Assembly: GCA_031549605.1 (NCBI GenBank)
Contig: JAVBPM010000062.1
Location: forward strand, 1-49,648
Length of the DNA: 49,648 nucleotides
Reading direction: 5' to 3'
From: WRAI01 sp031549605
Lineage (GTDB): Bacteria > Bacillota > Clostridia > Oscillospirales > UBA929
Below are positions 1-9,186 of this stretch, in pieces. Under the pieces are notes generated by a model that was not told the DNA's origin, did no database searches, and saw only the letters and a list, made by a program, of their open reading frames with translations. Position 1 is the stretch's first letter, and each line of letters starts with the position of its first letter. A program made the translations under genes and the position numbers.

Positions 1-571
1 CGCGCTGGGTGCGCGGCGCGCCGGCATCGGGCTTGTTGATTTAGGCAGCTCGCTGCTGCTGGCGCAGCAGCTGGGCAAGTCAGGCTTTGAGGTCACGCTG
101 CTGCCGCCTTCGGGTGACTGGGTGATGCACGGCTTCGACGCGCTGGTGCTGTCGCACGGCGCTCGTGAGGACTGCCACGATGAGCGGCTGGTGGCGCGCG
201 TGCGCGACATCATCGACAACGGCAAGCCGCTGCTGGCGGTCGGCAACGGGTTTTCGCTGCTGTGTGCCGCGCTGGACAGACCCCTGACGCCCACCGCGCT
301 TGGTTACTACACCGACGCGTTTCCGGTGACGCACATAGAGACCGGCCGCACCACGCCGACCGTGCACAGCCACCGGCTGCGCCTGGCCCACAGCGACGCC
401 GCGCACGATGCGCGGCTGACCGAAACCCACCTCACCGCCGACGGCGACTGCTGCGTCGGCTTTACGCTGACTGATAGACCCGTATGGGCCATGCAGTTTA
501 CCGACTTTGACGCGCTGCCGCCGGCTTTTCTGCACGCCGCCGTGACGAAAGGAACTGCCCGCCATGCCTAA
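1..571 (+). CDS. Degenerate CarA-like (glutamine amidotransferase-type) protein, 5' partial
   Basis: The frame is open from the window edge (first full codon at base 2), so the start lies upstream. The visible 189 residues follow the order of the amidotransferase domain of carbamoyl-phosphate synthase small subunit: a GIGLVDLGSS opening strand, FDALVLSHGARED where the family has a GPGDP loop, GKPLLAVGNGFSLL where it has GICLGHQLL, and DRPVWAMQF where it has a KPAFSFQGHPEA-like segment. The nucleophilic Cys is replaced by Gly and the catalytic His-x-Glu is absent, so glutaminase activity is not expected. It overlaps the next gene by 8 bp, and that gene resembles the CPSase large subunit, which supports the assignment. 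It could instead be another class I amidotransferase relative. Family assignment is moderately sure; function is unknown. Confidence 0.6.
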   Translation, partial: ALGARRAGIGLVDLGSSLLLAQQLGKSGFEVTLLPPSGDWVMHGFDALVLSHGAREDCHDERLVARVRDIIDNGKPLLAVGNGFSLLCAALDRPLTPTALGYYTDAFPVTHIETGRTTPTVHSHRLRLAHSDAAHDARLTETHLTADGDCCVGFTLTDRPVWAMQFTDFDALPPAFLHAAVTKGTARHA

Positions 572-2144
572 CGACAACACATTGCCGACCGGCGATCATC
601 CCCTGCTAGCCGCCGCCCGCACGGGCAGCGGCACCTTGTCGACGGCGGCACCTGCCGCACTGCCGCCGGCTCCGCCGCGCAGCAAATTAGTGCAGCTGAT
701 TGCGCTGTACGATCAGGCCGACTCTGTGGCTTTTCTCGCGCCGTGCGAGTCGATTGACAGCCGACTGTGGCTGGTGCCGGCGCTGTCTGTCTCCTCGCAC
801 GAGCTGGAACGGCTGTATGCCGACGCCGCGGCCTATCTGACCGCCCGCCACGCTGTCGGCGTGACGGTGTTTTGCTATGCGCTGACCTTTGACAGCGACG
901 AATTTCTACGGCTGTCAGCGGAACGCCGGCTGTCGCTGCACGACCTGCTTTGCGCCGATGCACAGCAGGTTGATTTGGCGCAGACGGCGTGCCGGCTGTG
1001 CATTGGAGCGCGGCTGTCCGAGCTGACGCACGCCGCCTCGGGACTGTCTTGCGCGCAGCAGCCCTGCCCCGACTACCTCGCCGTCGTCGACGACAGTACC
1101 GTGCACTATGCCGAGACGTTGCCGCACGCCTTGCTGGACGCGCTGCGCGCCAACGGCGGTTTTTTATCGCAGCCGGTGCGGCAGCTGAGCGACGGCCAGC
1201 TGACCCACGACGCCGTCCGTCGGCTTGACTACGCCGCCGAGTTGCTGCGACGCGGACTGTTTGACGTGCGACAAGTGGCGCTCACCTGTCGCATCGACCT
1301 GCTGTTTATCCACGCACTGCTACCGCTATTGCGCGGCCAGGCGCAGCTGCAAACGGCGCGCAACCAGTCGGCGGCAGCTCAGGCACGCACGCTCGGCTTT
1401 CTGCCGTCGGAAATTGAAGCGCTGTGCGGCGCCAAGCCGCGCGCCAAAACTGCGCGCTACCGCCGCTTGGACGTCAGCTTCGGTCGACACCCCGACCGCT
1501 TTGGCGTCTTTATTCCCACCAAGGGCCACAACGAGGTGCGCGTCACCGCCAAGCCGCGGCTGCTGCTAATCGGCACGGCGGCCTACGACGCGCTGATCGT
1601 CGAGGCCACCAATGAGCTGCGCCACAGCGGCTACGAGGCGTCACTGCTGTCGGCCGGCTGCACGGCGGCTTCCGTGCAACGCCACTACCATCAGGTCGTC
1701 ACCCCCGAGGCCGTGACCGCCGTGGTCGCCGCCGAGCGACCGCGCGCACTCTTCGCCTGCTTCGGCGGACTTTCGGCGCTGGCCGCCGCCGCCGAGCATC
1801 AGCTGCTAACACCGGCACCCTTTTGGCCGGCCGTGCCGCGCCAATGCGGACTCTCGATTACCGCCTTGAGCGACGGCACACGCTGGCTGGCGTTTGCGCC
1901 GCAGGCACCGACCGACTGGCGCGACCAGCTTTCACCCGTGCTCGACCAGCAGCTGGTCGACCGGATTGGGCTGTTTACCCTGCGTTTCGTGCTGCGCGAC
2001 AGCGCACTGACGCTACTCGACCTGCTGCCCTGCGCCGACCCGTCGACACTGGCCGCGCTCAACACTAAAAAAACACCCGTCGCCGCGACGGCGGTGCAGT
2101 GTTTGCTGCACCAACCACTACACGACAGCGGGTGGGTTGAATAA
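564..2144 (+). CDS. Degenerate CarB-like protein (carbamoyl-phosphate synthase large-subunit relative)
   Basis: 526 residues, against about 1,070 for true CarB. The N-terminal 190 residues resemble the end of the first ATP-grasp half (ADSVAFLAPC for GDSITVAPAQ; VDLAQTACRLCIGARLSEL for IAKVAAKLAVGYTLDEL). Residues about 215-310 resemble the oligomerisation domain (DYAAELLRRGLFDVRQVALT, then LGFLPSEIEALCG). Residues about 330-430 resemble the start of the second half (RLLLIGTAAYDALIVEATNE, GYEASLLSAGCTAAS, ACFGG for QYGGQ). The glycine-rich GGGPNRIGQG-type loop and most of both ATP-grasp cores are missing, so it should be a pseudoenzyme or remnant, yet the frame is intact. An AAAGGA site precedes the ATG. 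The gene is translationally coupled to the upstream CarA-like frame. No function can be assigned. Confidence 0.6.
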   Translation: MPNDNTLPTGDHPLLAAARTGSGTLSTAAPAALPPAPPRSKLVQLIALYDQADSVAFLAPCESIDSRLWLVPALSVSSHELERLYADAAAYLTARHAVGVTVFCYALTFDSDEFLRLSAERRLSLHDLLCADAQQVDLAQTACRLCIGARLSELTHAASGLSCAQQPCPDYLAVVDDSTVHYAETLPHALLDALRANGGFLSQPVRQLSDGQLTHDAVRRLDYAAELLRRGLFDVRQVALTCRIDLLFIHALLPLLRGQAQLQTARNQSAAAQARTLGFLPSEIEALCGAKPRAKTARYRRLDVSFGRHPDRFGVFIPTKGHNEVRVTAKPRLLLIGTAAYDALIVEATNELRHSGYEASLLSAGCTAASVQRHYHQVVTPEAVTAVVAAERPRALFACFGGLSALAAAAEHQLLTPAPFWPAVPRQCGLSITALSDGTRWLAFAPQAPTDWRDQLSPVLDQQLVDRIGLFTLRFVLRDSALTLLDLLPCADPSTLAALNTKKTPVAATAVQCLLHQPLHDSGWVE

Positions 2145-2153
2145 TTGAAATGG

Positions 2154-2792
2154 TTACACACTCCCGTCGATTTTGGCAAATCGGCGGGGGTATTTTTTCG
2201 GCGTCGGCCTGACTTTTTCGACGACAATCAGTGTGTGGGTCAGCCCGTTGGACAACGTGTAGTTGACGCTGTCGCGCCACGCGCCGCCCAGCGCGGCGGT
2301 GATGGCGCGCGCGTCGGCGCGCTCACTGTCGTGTTGCTTCATGGCCCCCATCGTGCCGCCCCCTTTGACAAAGGGCAGGCAGAGCTCGACCAATACCGCC
2401 AGCCGCGCCACGCCACGGCTGACGCAGACGTCGTACTGCTCGCGGTAGTCCGGCTGCTGCGCCAGTTCCTCGGCGCGGCCGTGAAGTGCCGTGACGTTGG
2501 TCAACGCCAAGGCCCGCGCCGCTTCGGCCAGAAAGGCCACCTTTTTGCCGGTGGCGTCGAGCAGCGTCAACCGCGCTTCAGGGCAGGCGATGGCCAGCGG
2601 GATGCCGGGAAAGCCACCGCCGGCGCCGACGTCAATAACGCTTTTACCGCGCCAGTCAAACCGGCTAAGCAGCGCCAGCGAATCCTCGGTGTGGCGCACC
2701 TGCGCGTCTTGCCGGTCGGTGATAGCGGTCAGGTTCATACTCTTGTTTTTTTCAATGACGAGGTCGAGGTACTGTTGCTGGCGCTCATCCAT
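2154..2792 (-). CDS. rsmG: 16S rRNA (guanine-527-N7)-methyltransferase RsmG (GidB)
   Basis: This S-adenosylmethionine-dependent enzyme methylates G527 of 16S rRNA in the cytoplasm. The 212-residue protein has the normal family length. Visible signatures are NKSMNLTAITD near the N-terminus, the SAM-binding loop VIDVGAGGGFPGIPLAI (residues about 49-65), LLDATGKKVAFL, SRGVA, and the C-terminal PKKYPRRFAKI typical of RsmG. The start overlaps the end of mnmG by 8 bp, the classical gidA-gidB pairing. It is the last gene of the long minus-strand run that starts at rny. A deletion is tolerated in many bacteria and loss gives low-level streptomycin resistance in several of them (family knowledge). Confidence 0.95.
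   Translation of the reverse strand: MDERQQQYLDLVIEKNKSMNLTAITDRQDAQVRHTEDSLALLSRFDWRGKSVIDVGAGGGFPGIPLAIACPEARLTLLDATGKKVAFLAEAARALALTNVTALHGRAEELAQQPDYREQYDVCVSRGVARLAVLVELCLPFVKGGGTMGAMKQHDSERADARAITAALGGAWRDSVNYTLSNGLTHTLIVVEKVRPTPKKYPRRFAKIDGSV
2163..2196 (+). terminator. Terminator for the CarA/CarB-like pair
   Basis: A 9-bp stem (2163-2171 with 2180-2188, one G-U pair) with an 8-base loop is followed by a T-rich run. It lies inside the 3' end of the convergent rsmG gene. Confidence 0.6.
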
Positions 2793-4665
2793 GGCTGTTG
2801 TCTCCTTTTCGCGCTTGCAGGTGCACCATCAGTGCCGTGATGTCGGCGGGGTTGACACCGCTGATGCGCGCCGCCTGCCCCAGCGTGACCGGCCGCATGA
2901 CCGACAGCTTTTGCCGCGCTTCAATGCGCAGGCCGTCTAGTGCCAAGTAGTCAAGCGCCTCGGGCAGCCGTACCGCCTCCATCTGGCGATAGGCGGCGAT
3001 TTGGCTCTGCTGCCGCTTGAGGTAGCCCTCGTATTTGACGGCGATGTCGATTTGCTCGGCCACGGCGCGCGGCACGGGTGGCCGCTCGGGGTCAAACGGC
3101 GCCAGTCCGGCGTAGCTGACGCCGGGCCGCTTGAGCAGCTCAATCAGCTTGACGCCGCTGGCAACGGGTGTCTCGCCCAGCGCCGTCAGCCAGTCGTTAA
3201 GCGCCTGAGTCGGCGCGGCGGTGACGGTGGCCAGTCGCTGCCGTTCTTGCTCGGCCAGCGCCAGCTTGGCGCGCACGGCGGCCAGCCGCTCGTCGCTGAC
3301 CAGCCCAACGGCGTGGCCGATATGCGACAGGCGCGCGTCGGCGTTGTCTTGACGCAGCAGCAGCCGGTACTCCGAGCGCGAGGTCATCATGCGGTAAGGC
3401 TCAGTCGTGCCCTTGTGCACCAAATCGTCGATGAGAATGCCGGTATATGAGCCGGCGCGGTCGAGTACCAGCGGCTCTTTGTGCTGCACATACAATGCGG
3501 CGTTGATACCGGCCACCAGTCCCAGCGCGCCGGCTTCCTCGTAGCCCGAGGTGCCGCACATCTGGCCGGCGGCAAAGAGTCCGCTTACCTGCCGACAGGC
3601 CAGTGTCGGCAGCAAACAGGTGGGGTCAAGACACTCGTACTCAATGGCGTAGGCGGGGCGTGTCATGACGGCGCGCTCCAGCCCGACTATCGACTGCAGC
3701 ACCTGCTGCTGGATGTCCTCGGGCATCGACGACGACAGTCCTTGCAAGTAAAGCTCATCGGTGTCGAGCCCCATCGGCTCGACAAAGACAGGGTGGCGCG
3801 ATTTGTCGGCAAAGCGCACGACCTTGTCCTCTATGGACGGGCAATAACGCGCGCCGACGCCCTCGATGACGCCGGAGTAGAGCGGACTGCGGTGCAGGTT
3901 GTCGCGCAGCAGCGCGTGAGTGCGCTCGTTGGTATAGGTGACATAGCAGCAGCCGCGCGGCGCAGCCGACGCCTCGTTTTGGTAGCTGAAGGCGGGCAAA
4001 TCCAGCTCGTCAGGCTGGCGCTCCATGCGCGAAAAGTCGACGCTGTTGGCGTTGATGCGCGGCGGTGTGCCCGTCTTGAAGTGTTGCAGTGGCAGACCGA
4101 GCGCCGTCAGACAGTCGGCCAGCGGCACGGCGTTGGTCAGCCCGTCAGGTCCGCAGTCGCGGATGTGCGTGCCGGTGATGATGCGCGCTTTGAGGTAGGT
4201 GCCGGTGCAGAGCACGACGGCCGACACGGCGATGATGCGGTCGAGGTGAGTTCTAACGCCGGTCACGCGGCCGTTTTCGGCTAAAATTTCCACCGCTTCG
4301 GCCTGTTGCAGCGTCAGGTTTGGCTGGCGCTCTAGGGCGTGCTTGGCGGCGGCCATGTAGGCGCGGCGGTCGGCTTGCGCGCGCAGCGCGTGGACGGCCG
4401 GTCCTTTGCCCAAATTGAGCATGCGGACACAAAGGGCGTTTTGGTCGGCCAGCTTGGCCATCTCACCGCCCAACGCGTCGATTTCACGCACCAGATGGCT
4501 TTTGGCGCTGCCGCCGATGGCGGGGTTGCAGGGCAGGTTGCCGACGGCGTCGAGGTGCAGCGCCAGACACAGCACCCGCGCGCCCAGCCGTGCGGCGGCC
4601 AGAGACGCCTCGATGCCGGCATGACCGGCACCGATGATGGCAATATCGTAGTCATTTTCGTTCAT
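2785..4665 (-). CDS. mnmG: tRNA uridine-5-carboxymethylaminomethyl modification enzyme MnmG (GidA)
   Basis: This is the FAD-dependent partner of MnmE, which installs the carboxymethylaminomethyl group on U34 of certain tRNAs. The 626 residues match the family length. Residues 9-25 form the Rossmann loop IIGAGHAGIEASLAAAR, followed by LPCNPAIGGSAKSHLVREID, LGKGPAVHALRAQADR, CGPDGLTNAVPLADCL, GYEEAGALGLVAGINAA, SRSEYRLLLRQDNAD, and the C-terminal ISGVNPADITALMVHL domain. It sits 12 bp downstream of the yycI-like gene and overlaps rsmG. The partner mnmE is not in the window. Confidence 0.96.
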   Translation of the reverse strand: MNENDYDIAIIGAGHAGIEASLAAARLGARVLCLALHLDAVGNLPCNPAIGGSAKSHLVREIDALGGEMAKLADQNALCVRMLNLGKGPAVHALRAQADRRAYMAAAKHALERQPNLTLQQAEAVEILAENGRVTGVRTHLDRIIAVSAVVLCTGTYLKARIITGTHIRDCGPDGLTNAVPLADCLTALGLPLQHFKTGTPPRINANSVDFSRMERQPDELDLPAFSYQNEASAAPRGCCYVTYTNERTHALLRDNLHRSPLYSGVIEGVGARYCPSIEDKVVRFADKSRHPVFVEPMGLDTDELYLQGLSSSMPEDIQQQVLQSIVGLERAVMTRPAYAIEYECLDPTCLLPTLACRQVSGLFAAGQMCGTSGYEEAGALGLVAGINAALYVQHKEPLVLDRAGSYTGILIDDLVHKGTTEPYRMMTSRSEYRLLLRQDNADARLSHIGHAVGLVSDERLAAVRAKLALAEQERQRLATVTAAPTQALNDWLTALGETPVASGVKLIELLKRPGVSYAGLAPFDPERPPVPRAVAEQIDIAVKYEGYLKRQQSQIAAYRQMEAVRLPEALDYLALDGLRIEARQKLSVMRPVTLGQAARISGVNPADITALMVHLQARKGDNSHG

Positions 4666-4677
4666 GGTTGGCTCCGT

Positions 4678-5430
4678 TTATGTGAATAGAATTTCATAGC
4701 CGGTCACGGCGTCGAGATAAATGGCGCCCTCGTCGGTGGTCAGTTGCCACGCCGGCTTGAGCAGCGGCTCATCACTTTGACACACATAGACCAGCTCGGC
4801 CTGTTGCAGCGCCGAAAATTTGATGTGGTCGGGCACGCTGAGGTAGGTGAGCAGGCAGGCTTTGGCCGAGCGCGACAGCGTATCGCGCACCGCCTTGGGG
4901 TTGCCGGCAATCCAACAGCCGCTCAATGCGTTTCCGCCCTCCTTGGCTGTCAGTGTCAGGCCGCCATTGATGACCTTGCGGCCGTCGAAGGACTGTCGTA
5001 TGCGCTGACCGCTTGTTTCTGCCACATCGCGGAAGGCGCTTGTGGCCGACGCCGACGGCCAGCTGCCCAGCTGCGTCATGCCGCTCCAGCGGCCGTTGGC
5101 CGTGACGGCGACGGTGCCGGTGGGTCCGGTGTATATCTTGCTGCCGTCGTCGTTTTCCTGTACGGTGCAGTCGCCGCACAGCAGCCGCGCGATGTCCAAC
5201 AGCTGCTGCGCGTCATTTTCGTAGTAGAGCGTATAGGCGGCGCTGTCGGGCCAGACAAAGTTCTGACTGAGCGTCACGCCCTTTCGCGACAGCACGGCGG
5301 CCATATCGGCACGCTCCTGTCGTTCTATATTGCGCTCGTTTTGGCGCCCGCTGAGCCACATACCGACGAGTACACCGTTGGCTATCAGCAACACGATGAG
5401 CAGGTAAATTCTAATGCGCAATCGGCTCAT
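4678..5430 (-). CDS. YycI-like WalK-associated membrane protein
   Basis: 250 residues: a short cytoplasmic N-terminus, one membrane helix (IYLLIVLLIANGVLVGMWL) and an extracytoplasmic domain, which is the architecture of YycI/WalI proteins that hold WalK in check. I chose the ATG at 5430 because it overlaps the preceding stop (ATGA) and has AAGGAGG four bases upstream; a longer frame begins nine codons earlier. The assignment rests on topology and position (fourth gene after walR-walK-yycH) rather than strong sequence similarity, since YycI diverges quickly. It has two cysteines close together (LLCGDC), perhaps a disulfide outside the cell. Confidence 0.6.
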   Translation of the reverse strand: MSRLRIRIYLLIVLLIANGVLVGMWLSGRQNERNIERQERADMAAVLSRKGVTLSQNFVWPDSAAYTLYYENDAQQLLDIARLLCGDCTVQENDDGSKIYTGPTGTVAVTANGRWSGMTQLGSWPSASATSAFRDVAETSGQRIRQSFDGRKVINGGLTLTAKEGGNALSGCWIAGNPKAVRDTLSRSAKACLLTYLSVPDHIKFSALQQAELVYVCQSDEPLLKPAWQLTTDEGAIYLDAVTGYEILFT

Positions 5431-6731
5431 GGCGCCTCCTTGGGCAGCACTACCCACTCGGGCATGATTTTGCCCGTCTCGTCCATCAGCATGACCACAC
5501 GCAGGCGCTCGTCAGGCCCGACACTGCTGCCGGCGTCGATAAGCTCCTCCTGTTGCAGTGTCCAGAGGTTGTTGTCGGTAAAGCGGTAGAGGCTGAATTC
5601 GCCCTCAGTCAGCCGCCCGTTTTGAAAGACCAGCTTGGCGGCGGGCAGCGGCGTATAGCCGTTGTCGTTGTGAGTGTAAACCAACCGCCCGGACGCGGCA
5701 TAGGCAAAGCGCAGCGTTATGGTATCGGTCTGCTCGCTGCAGTCGAGCAGCACCACCTCGGCGTCGCCGCGGTAGGCCGCACCGGCCTTGAGCAGTGTGT
5801 TGGCCCACTCGACGCAGCCGGCCAGCGTGGCGTTTGTCACCTGCTCACTGTCTGTTCCGATATAGCGGTACTTGGCAGCGCCGTTGTCCTTGACGACCAG
5901 CTCGTGGGTGCTGTCGTGCACAACGGTCTCACCCGCCTCGTTGTCAAAGGTGATGGCCGACTGCAGCGCTACGCCCATTGTCTCGAGAATGATGCGCCCC
6001 CACTGGTTGCGCTGGTCGGGCACGGACAGCTGTGACCAGTTGAGCGCCGGCGCTTTGGCTCCGATGACGTCGTAGGGCTGGAAGTTTTTAACCTCTTTTG
6101 TCTCAAAGGCAAAGGCGCATTTTTCCAGCGCCGAAATATCCAAATTGATGTCGTAGGCGGTTTGGGTGCGGATGGCGAAAAAACCCTCCTCCTGCGGCCA
6201 CGCCAACATCATGGTGCCGTCACGCGCCTTGCCCAGCACCAGCATGTTGGTCTGGCCGTCCGGCTTTGTGCCGTTGCTGCCAATGAGCCAGCAACGCAGC
6301 AATGACAGCGGCAGCCGCGTGGGATAGACAAAGGCGACCGAATTGTCAAGCAGCGTTCGGAACGTGCTTTCGTCAAGCGCCTCGACCAGTGGCGGCTTGG
6401 TAAGCACTTCTTTAAGCGTGCGGCGCATTTTTTCGTAGGTGCCGGCGACCTCTTTGTCGGCGAACCGCGCGCCGACGCGCAGCCCCTCGTGGCTGACTAC
6501 GACATCGGACGGCTGCATGACGTCGTGGTAGCGCAGTGTCACGGGCAAATCAATCAGCTGACGCTCGGTGACTGTTTGGTCGCCGAAAATCAGCTTGTTC
6601 AGCCAGCCGAAGCCGGGCATATTCAACATCTCGCGGTCACCTATCCAGGTCGACGCAATCATGACCAGCAGTAGAATGAGCAACAGCACATTTAGCACAT
6701 CCAGCAGGATGCGCTTGGCTCTAGTGCTCAC
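5427..6731 (-). CDS. YycH-like WalK-associated membrane protein
   Basis: 434 residues with a single N-terminal membrane anchor (VLLLILLLVMIASTWIG) and a large extracytoplasmic domain, as in YycH/WalH, which in Bacillus forms a membrane complex with YycI and WalK to set kinase activity. It starts at a GTG that overlaps the walK stop (GTGA), and its own stop overlaps the next start (ATGA), so the four genes walR-walK-yycH-yycI are translationally coupled. The call is from length, topology and position; I see no catalytic motif. In other clostridia this slot may instead be annotated as a two-component system regulatory protein. Confidence 0.65.
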   Translation of the reverse strand: MSTRAKRILLDVLNVLLLILLLVMIASTWIGDREMLNMPGFGWLNKLIFGDQTVTERQLIDLPVTLRYHDVMQPSDVVVSHEGLRVGARFADKEVAGTYEKMRRTLKEVLTKPPLVEALDESTFRTLLDNSVAFVYPTRLPLSLLRCWLIGSNGTKPDGQTNMLVLGKARDGTMMLAWPQEEGFFAIRTQTAYDINLDISALEKCAFAFETKEVKNFQPYDVIGAKAPALNWSQLSVPDQRNQWGRIILETMGVALQSAITFDNEAGETVVHDSTHELVVKDNGAAKYRYIGTDSEQVTNATLAGCVEWANTLLKAGAAYRGDAEVVLLDCSEQTDTITLRFAYAASGRLVYTHNDNGYTPLPAAKLVFQNGRLTEGEFSLYRFTDNNLWTLQQEELIDAGSSVGPDERLRVVMLMDETGKIMPEWVVLPKEAP

Positions 6732-8500
6732 GTGCTCACCCCCTTGGGCGGTTTGATGGGCAGCTTGATGGTGACAACGGTGCCGACGTCTACCTTGCTG
6801 GCGACGTCGATGATGCCGCCATGGCGCTCGACGATTTCCTTGGCGATGGACAGTCCCAACCCCGTGCCACCCGATTCACGAGCGCGCGCCTTGTCGACGC
6901 GGTAGAAGCGCTCGAAGATGCGCGGCAGGTCGGCGGCGGGTATGCCGATGCCGTTGTCGCTGACAACCGTGGCAATATAGGCGCCGTCGACGTGCAGCTC
7001 GACGTTGACCGTGCCGCCCGACGGCGTGTATTTGAAGGCATTGCCGATGATATTGACCAGCACCTGCTCGAGGCGCTCTTTATCGCCGATGATTTTAGGC
7101 ATTTGGCTGGGGTATTTAAGCTGCAGCGTCAGGTTGTACTGCTTGGCCTGCATTTGCATGGCTTGACAGATGCGCTGGGCCGCCTCGCAGCAGTCGAACG
7201 GGCCGGGCTTCCACTCCATTTTGCCGTAGTCGATGCGCGACAAGGTGAGCAAGTCCTGCACAATGCGCGTCATGCGGTCGGCCTCGCTGACGATAACGCC
7301 CGAGAAATGGCTGACCATTTCGGGTGGCAGGTCGGCGGCGTCGGACAGCGTTTCGGCGTAGCTTTTGATGTTGGTCAGCGGGGTGCGCAGCTCGTGGCTG
7401 ACGTTGGCGACAAACTCGCGGCGCATATCGTCAAGCTGCTGCTGCTCGGTGGTGTCGTGGACAACGGCCATGACACCGCCCTCGGCACCGCCCTCGCCAA
7501 ACGGCGCGAGCAGCACGTCGTAGCGGTGCTCGCCGCGCTCGATGTCGTAGCGGCAAAAGCCGGGCGGTTTGAGCTGACGCAGCTCGTCCATGGGCACCAT
7601 GCTGCCAAACACCTGTCGATAGGTGTTGGGTGAGTCCTTGCGCAGCATCAGCATTTGAACGGCGGCCGGGTTGACGTGCAACAGCTTGCCGTCCCAGTCG
7701 TGGGCGATGACGCCGTCGCTCATGTGTAAAAAGAGCGTGGTCAGCTTGTCGCGCTCTTGCCCGACAGCGTCAATGGTGGCCTGCAGGATGCCGGCCATGT
7801 GGTTAAAGCGCTGTGTCAAAATGCCAATCTCGTCGCGCGAGGTCGTCTCGTCGGGCACAGAGAAATCGCCCTCCGACAGTCGTTTGGCACGCTCGGTCAG
7901 CTTCTTGATGGGCTGTGTGATGGTACGTGACAAAAAGAAGGAGAGCACAACCGAAATCAACGCGCCGATTAAGAGCGCCTCGATGACAATCATAACCAGC
8001 TGGCGGGTCAGGCTTTTCTTTCTGTGCTCGTTGTCGCGTACCTGTACGACGTATTTGTCCTGCTCGCTGCCAACCGGCACGGCAACGTCGATGTAGGCCG
8101 ACGCGTCGGAATAGTCCTGTCCGATTTGGCCTGTCAGCGCGTGCAGCACGTTGGGCGTTTGCTCGTAGGTCGCCTCCGCCGTGTCGCTCGAGCCGTTGAG
8201 GTAGCGTCCGGTTGTGCCGTCAAGCACATAGAACATGCGCTGCTCACCCTCAATGCCCAGCCGACCCGCGTAGCCGGACAGTACCGACGCAATCTGCTGC
8301 GGTGCGTCCTCGGCCGCCGCCGCTTGATTGAGGTCGGAAACAAAGCGTTTGTCATTAAACACCTTATCCATCTGCTGGCGAAACTCATTGATGTAAAAGT
8401 GATTGACACCGCTTATCAGAAAGGCTCCCACGACGGCCATGAGCGCCAGTATCATCAGTATGAGGATGAATACCAGCTTGGTGTGCAGGCTTTTAATCAT
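6728..8500 (-). CDS. walK: Sensor histidine kinase WalK (cell-wall homeostasis)
   Basis: 590 residues in the WalK order: membrane helix 1 (about 8-30), an extracytoplasmic sensor domain (about 31-165), helix 2 (about 170-190), HAMP (TITQPIKKLTERAKRLSEGD), a PAS-like domain (about 250-350), HisKA with the phospho-acceptor His in FVANVSHELRTPLTNI (around residue 375), then an HATPase with N-box NIIGNAFKYTP, G1 VSDNGIGIP and G2 GGTGLGLSIA. It is coupled to walR by ATGA overlap. In Bacillota WalK/WalR controls autolysins and peptidoglycan turnover and is usually essential (family knowledge). Confidence 0.9.
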   Translation of the reverse strand: MIKSLHTKLVFILILMILALMAVVGAFLISGVNHFYINEFRQQMDKVFNDKRFVSDLNQAAAAEDAPQQIASVLSGYAGRLGIEGEQRMFYVLDGTTGRYLNGSSDTAEATYEQTPNVLHALTGQIGQDYSDASAYIDVAVPVGSEQDKYVVQVRDNEHRKKSLTRQLVMIVIEALLIGALISVVLSFFLSRTITQPIKKLTERAKRLSEGDFSVPDETTSRDEIGILTQRFNHMAGILQATIDAVGQERDKLTTLFLHMSDGVIAHDWDGKLLHVNPAAVQMLMLRKDSPNTYRQVFGSMVPMDELRQLKPPGFCRYDIERGEHRYDVLLAPFGEGGAEGGVMAVVHDTTEQQQLDDMRREFVANVSHELRTPLTNIKSYAETLSDAADLPPEMVSHFSGVIVSEADRMTRIVQDLLTLSRIDYGKMEWKPGPFDCCEAAQRICQAMQMQAKQYNLTLQLKYPSQMPKIIGDKERLEQVLVNIIGNAFKYTPSGGTVNVELHVDGAYIATVVSDNGIGIPAADLPRIFERFYRVDKARARESGGTGLGLSIAKEIVERHGGIIDVASKVDVGTVVTIKLPIKPPKGVST

Positions 8501-9186
8501 GCCCAGTTCTCTCCAAAGTAATAACCCAGGCCGCGCTTTGTCATGACGTAGGCGGGCTCGGCCGGGTCGACCTCAATTTTTTCGCGCAGGCGGCGGACAG
8601 CAACATCCACCGTGCGCGTGTCGCCGAGAAATTCGTAGTTCCACACCTTTTGCATCAGTTCCTCGCGCGTGAAGGCGTGGCCGGGCCGTTTGGCCAAAAA
8701 GAGCAGCAGGTCAAACTCGCGCTGCGACAGCTCGATAATCTTGCCGTCAATTTTGCAGGTATAGTCTTGCAAAATCAGCGTCAACGAGCCGAAATGCAGC
8801 TGTTCGGACACATCGTCGCGCGATTTGCGCCGCAGGTTGGCCTTGATGCGCGCCAGCAGCTCGCGGTTGGCGAAGGGCTTGGTTATGTAGTCGTCGGCGC
8901 CCAGCTCCAGGCCGGTGACCTTGTCGCTCTCCTCCTCGCGCGCGGTCACCATGATGACCGGCGTGTGCTTGTCGGTTTTGCGCAGCTCACGGCAAATGTT
9001 GAAGCCGTCCATGCCGGGCAGCATGATATCGAGCAGGATGAGGTCAAAGCCGCCCTGCTGCGCCAGTCTCAGCCCCTGCAGTCCGTCGGACACGGGCGTA
9101 ACCTCGTACCCCTCGCGGCGCAGCAAAAAGCTGAGTATCTCAATAATCGGCTTTTCGTCCTCGACAACTAAAATACGGTCACTCAC
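8497..9186 (-). CDS. walR: Response regulator WalR (OmpR/PhoB family)
   Basis: 229 residues. The receiver domain has the acidic pair ED (10-11), the phospho-acceptor Asp53 in LILLDIMLPG, a Thr in VMVTAREEE and a Lys in DDYITKPF. The C-terminal winged-helix domain (about 130-229) ends with TRTVDVAVRRLREKIE and TKRGLGYYF. It starts with GTG at 9186, overlapping the preceding NUDIX gene by 8 bp. It is the partner of the adjacent WalK; the four-gene wal cluster and strong domain matches support WalR rather than a generic PhoB-type regulator. Confidence 0.9.
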   Translation of the reverse strand: MSDRILVVEDEKPIIEILSFLLRREGYEVTPVSDGLQGLRLAQQGGFDLILLDIMLPGMDGFNICRELRKTDKHTPVIMVTAREEESDKVTGLELGADDYITKPFANRELLARIKANLRRKSRDDVSEQLHFGSLTLILQDYTCKIDGKIIELSQREFDLLLFLAKRPGHAFTREELMQKVWNYEFLGDTRTVDVAVRRLREKIEVDPAEPAYVMTKRGLGYYFGENWA

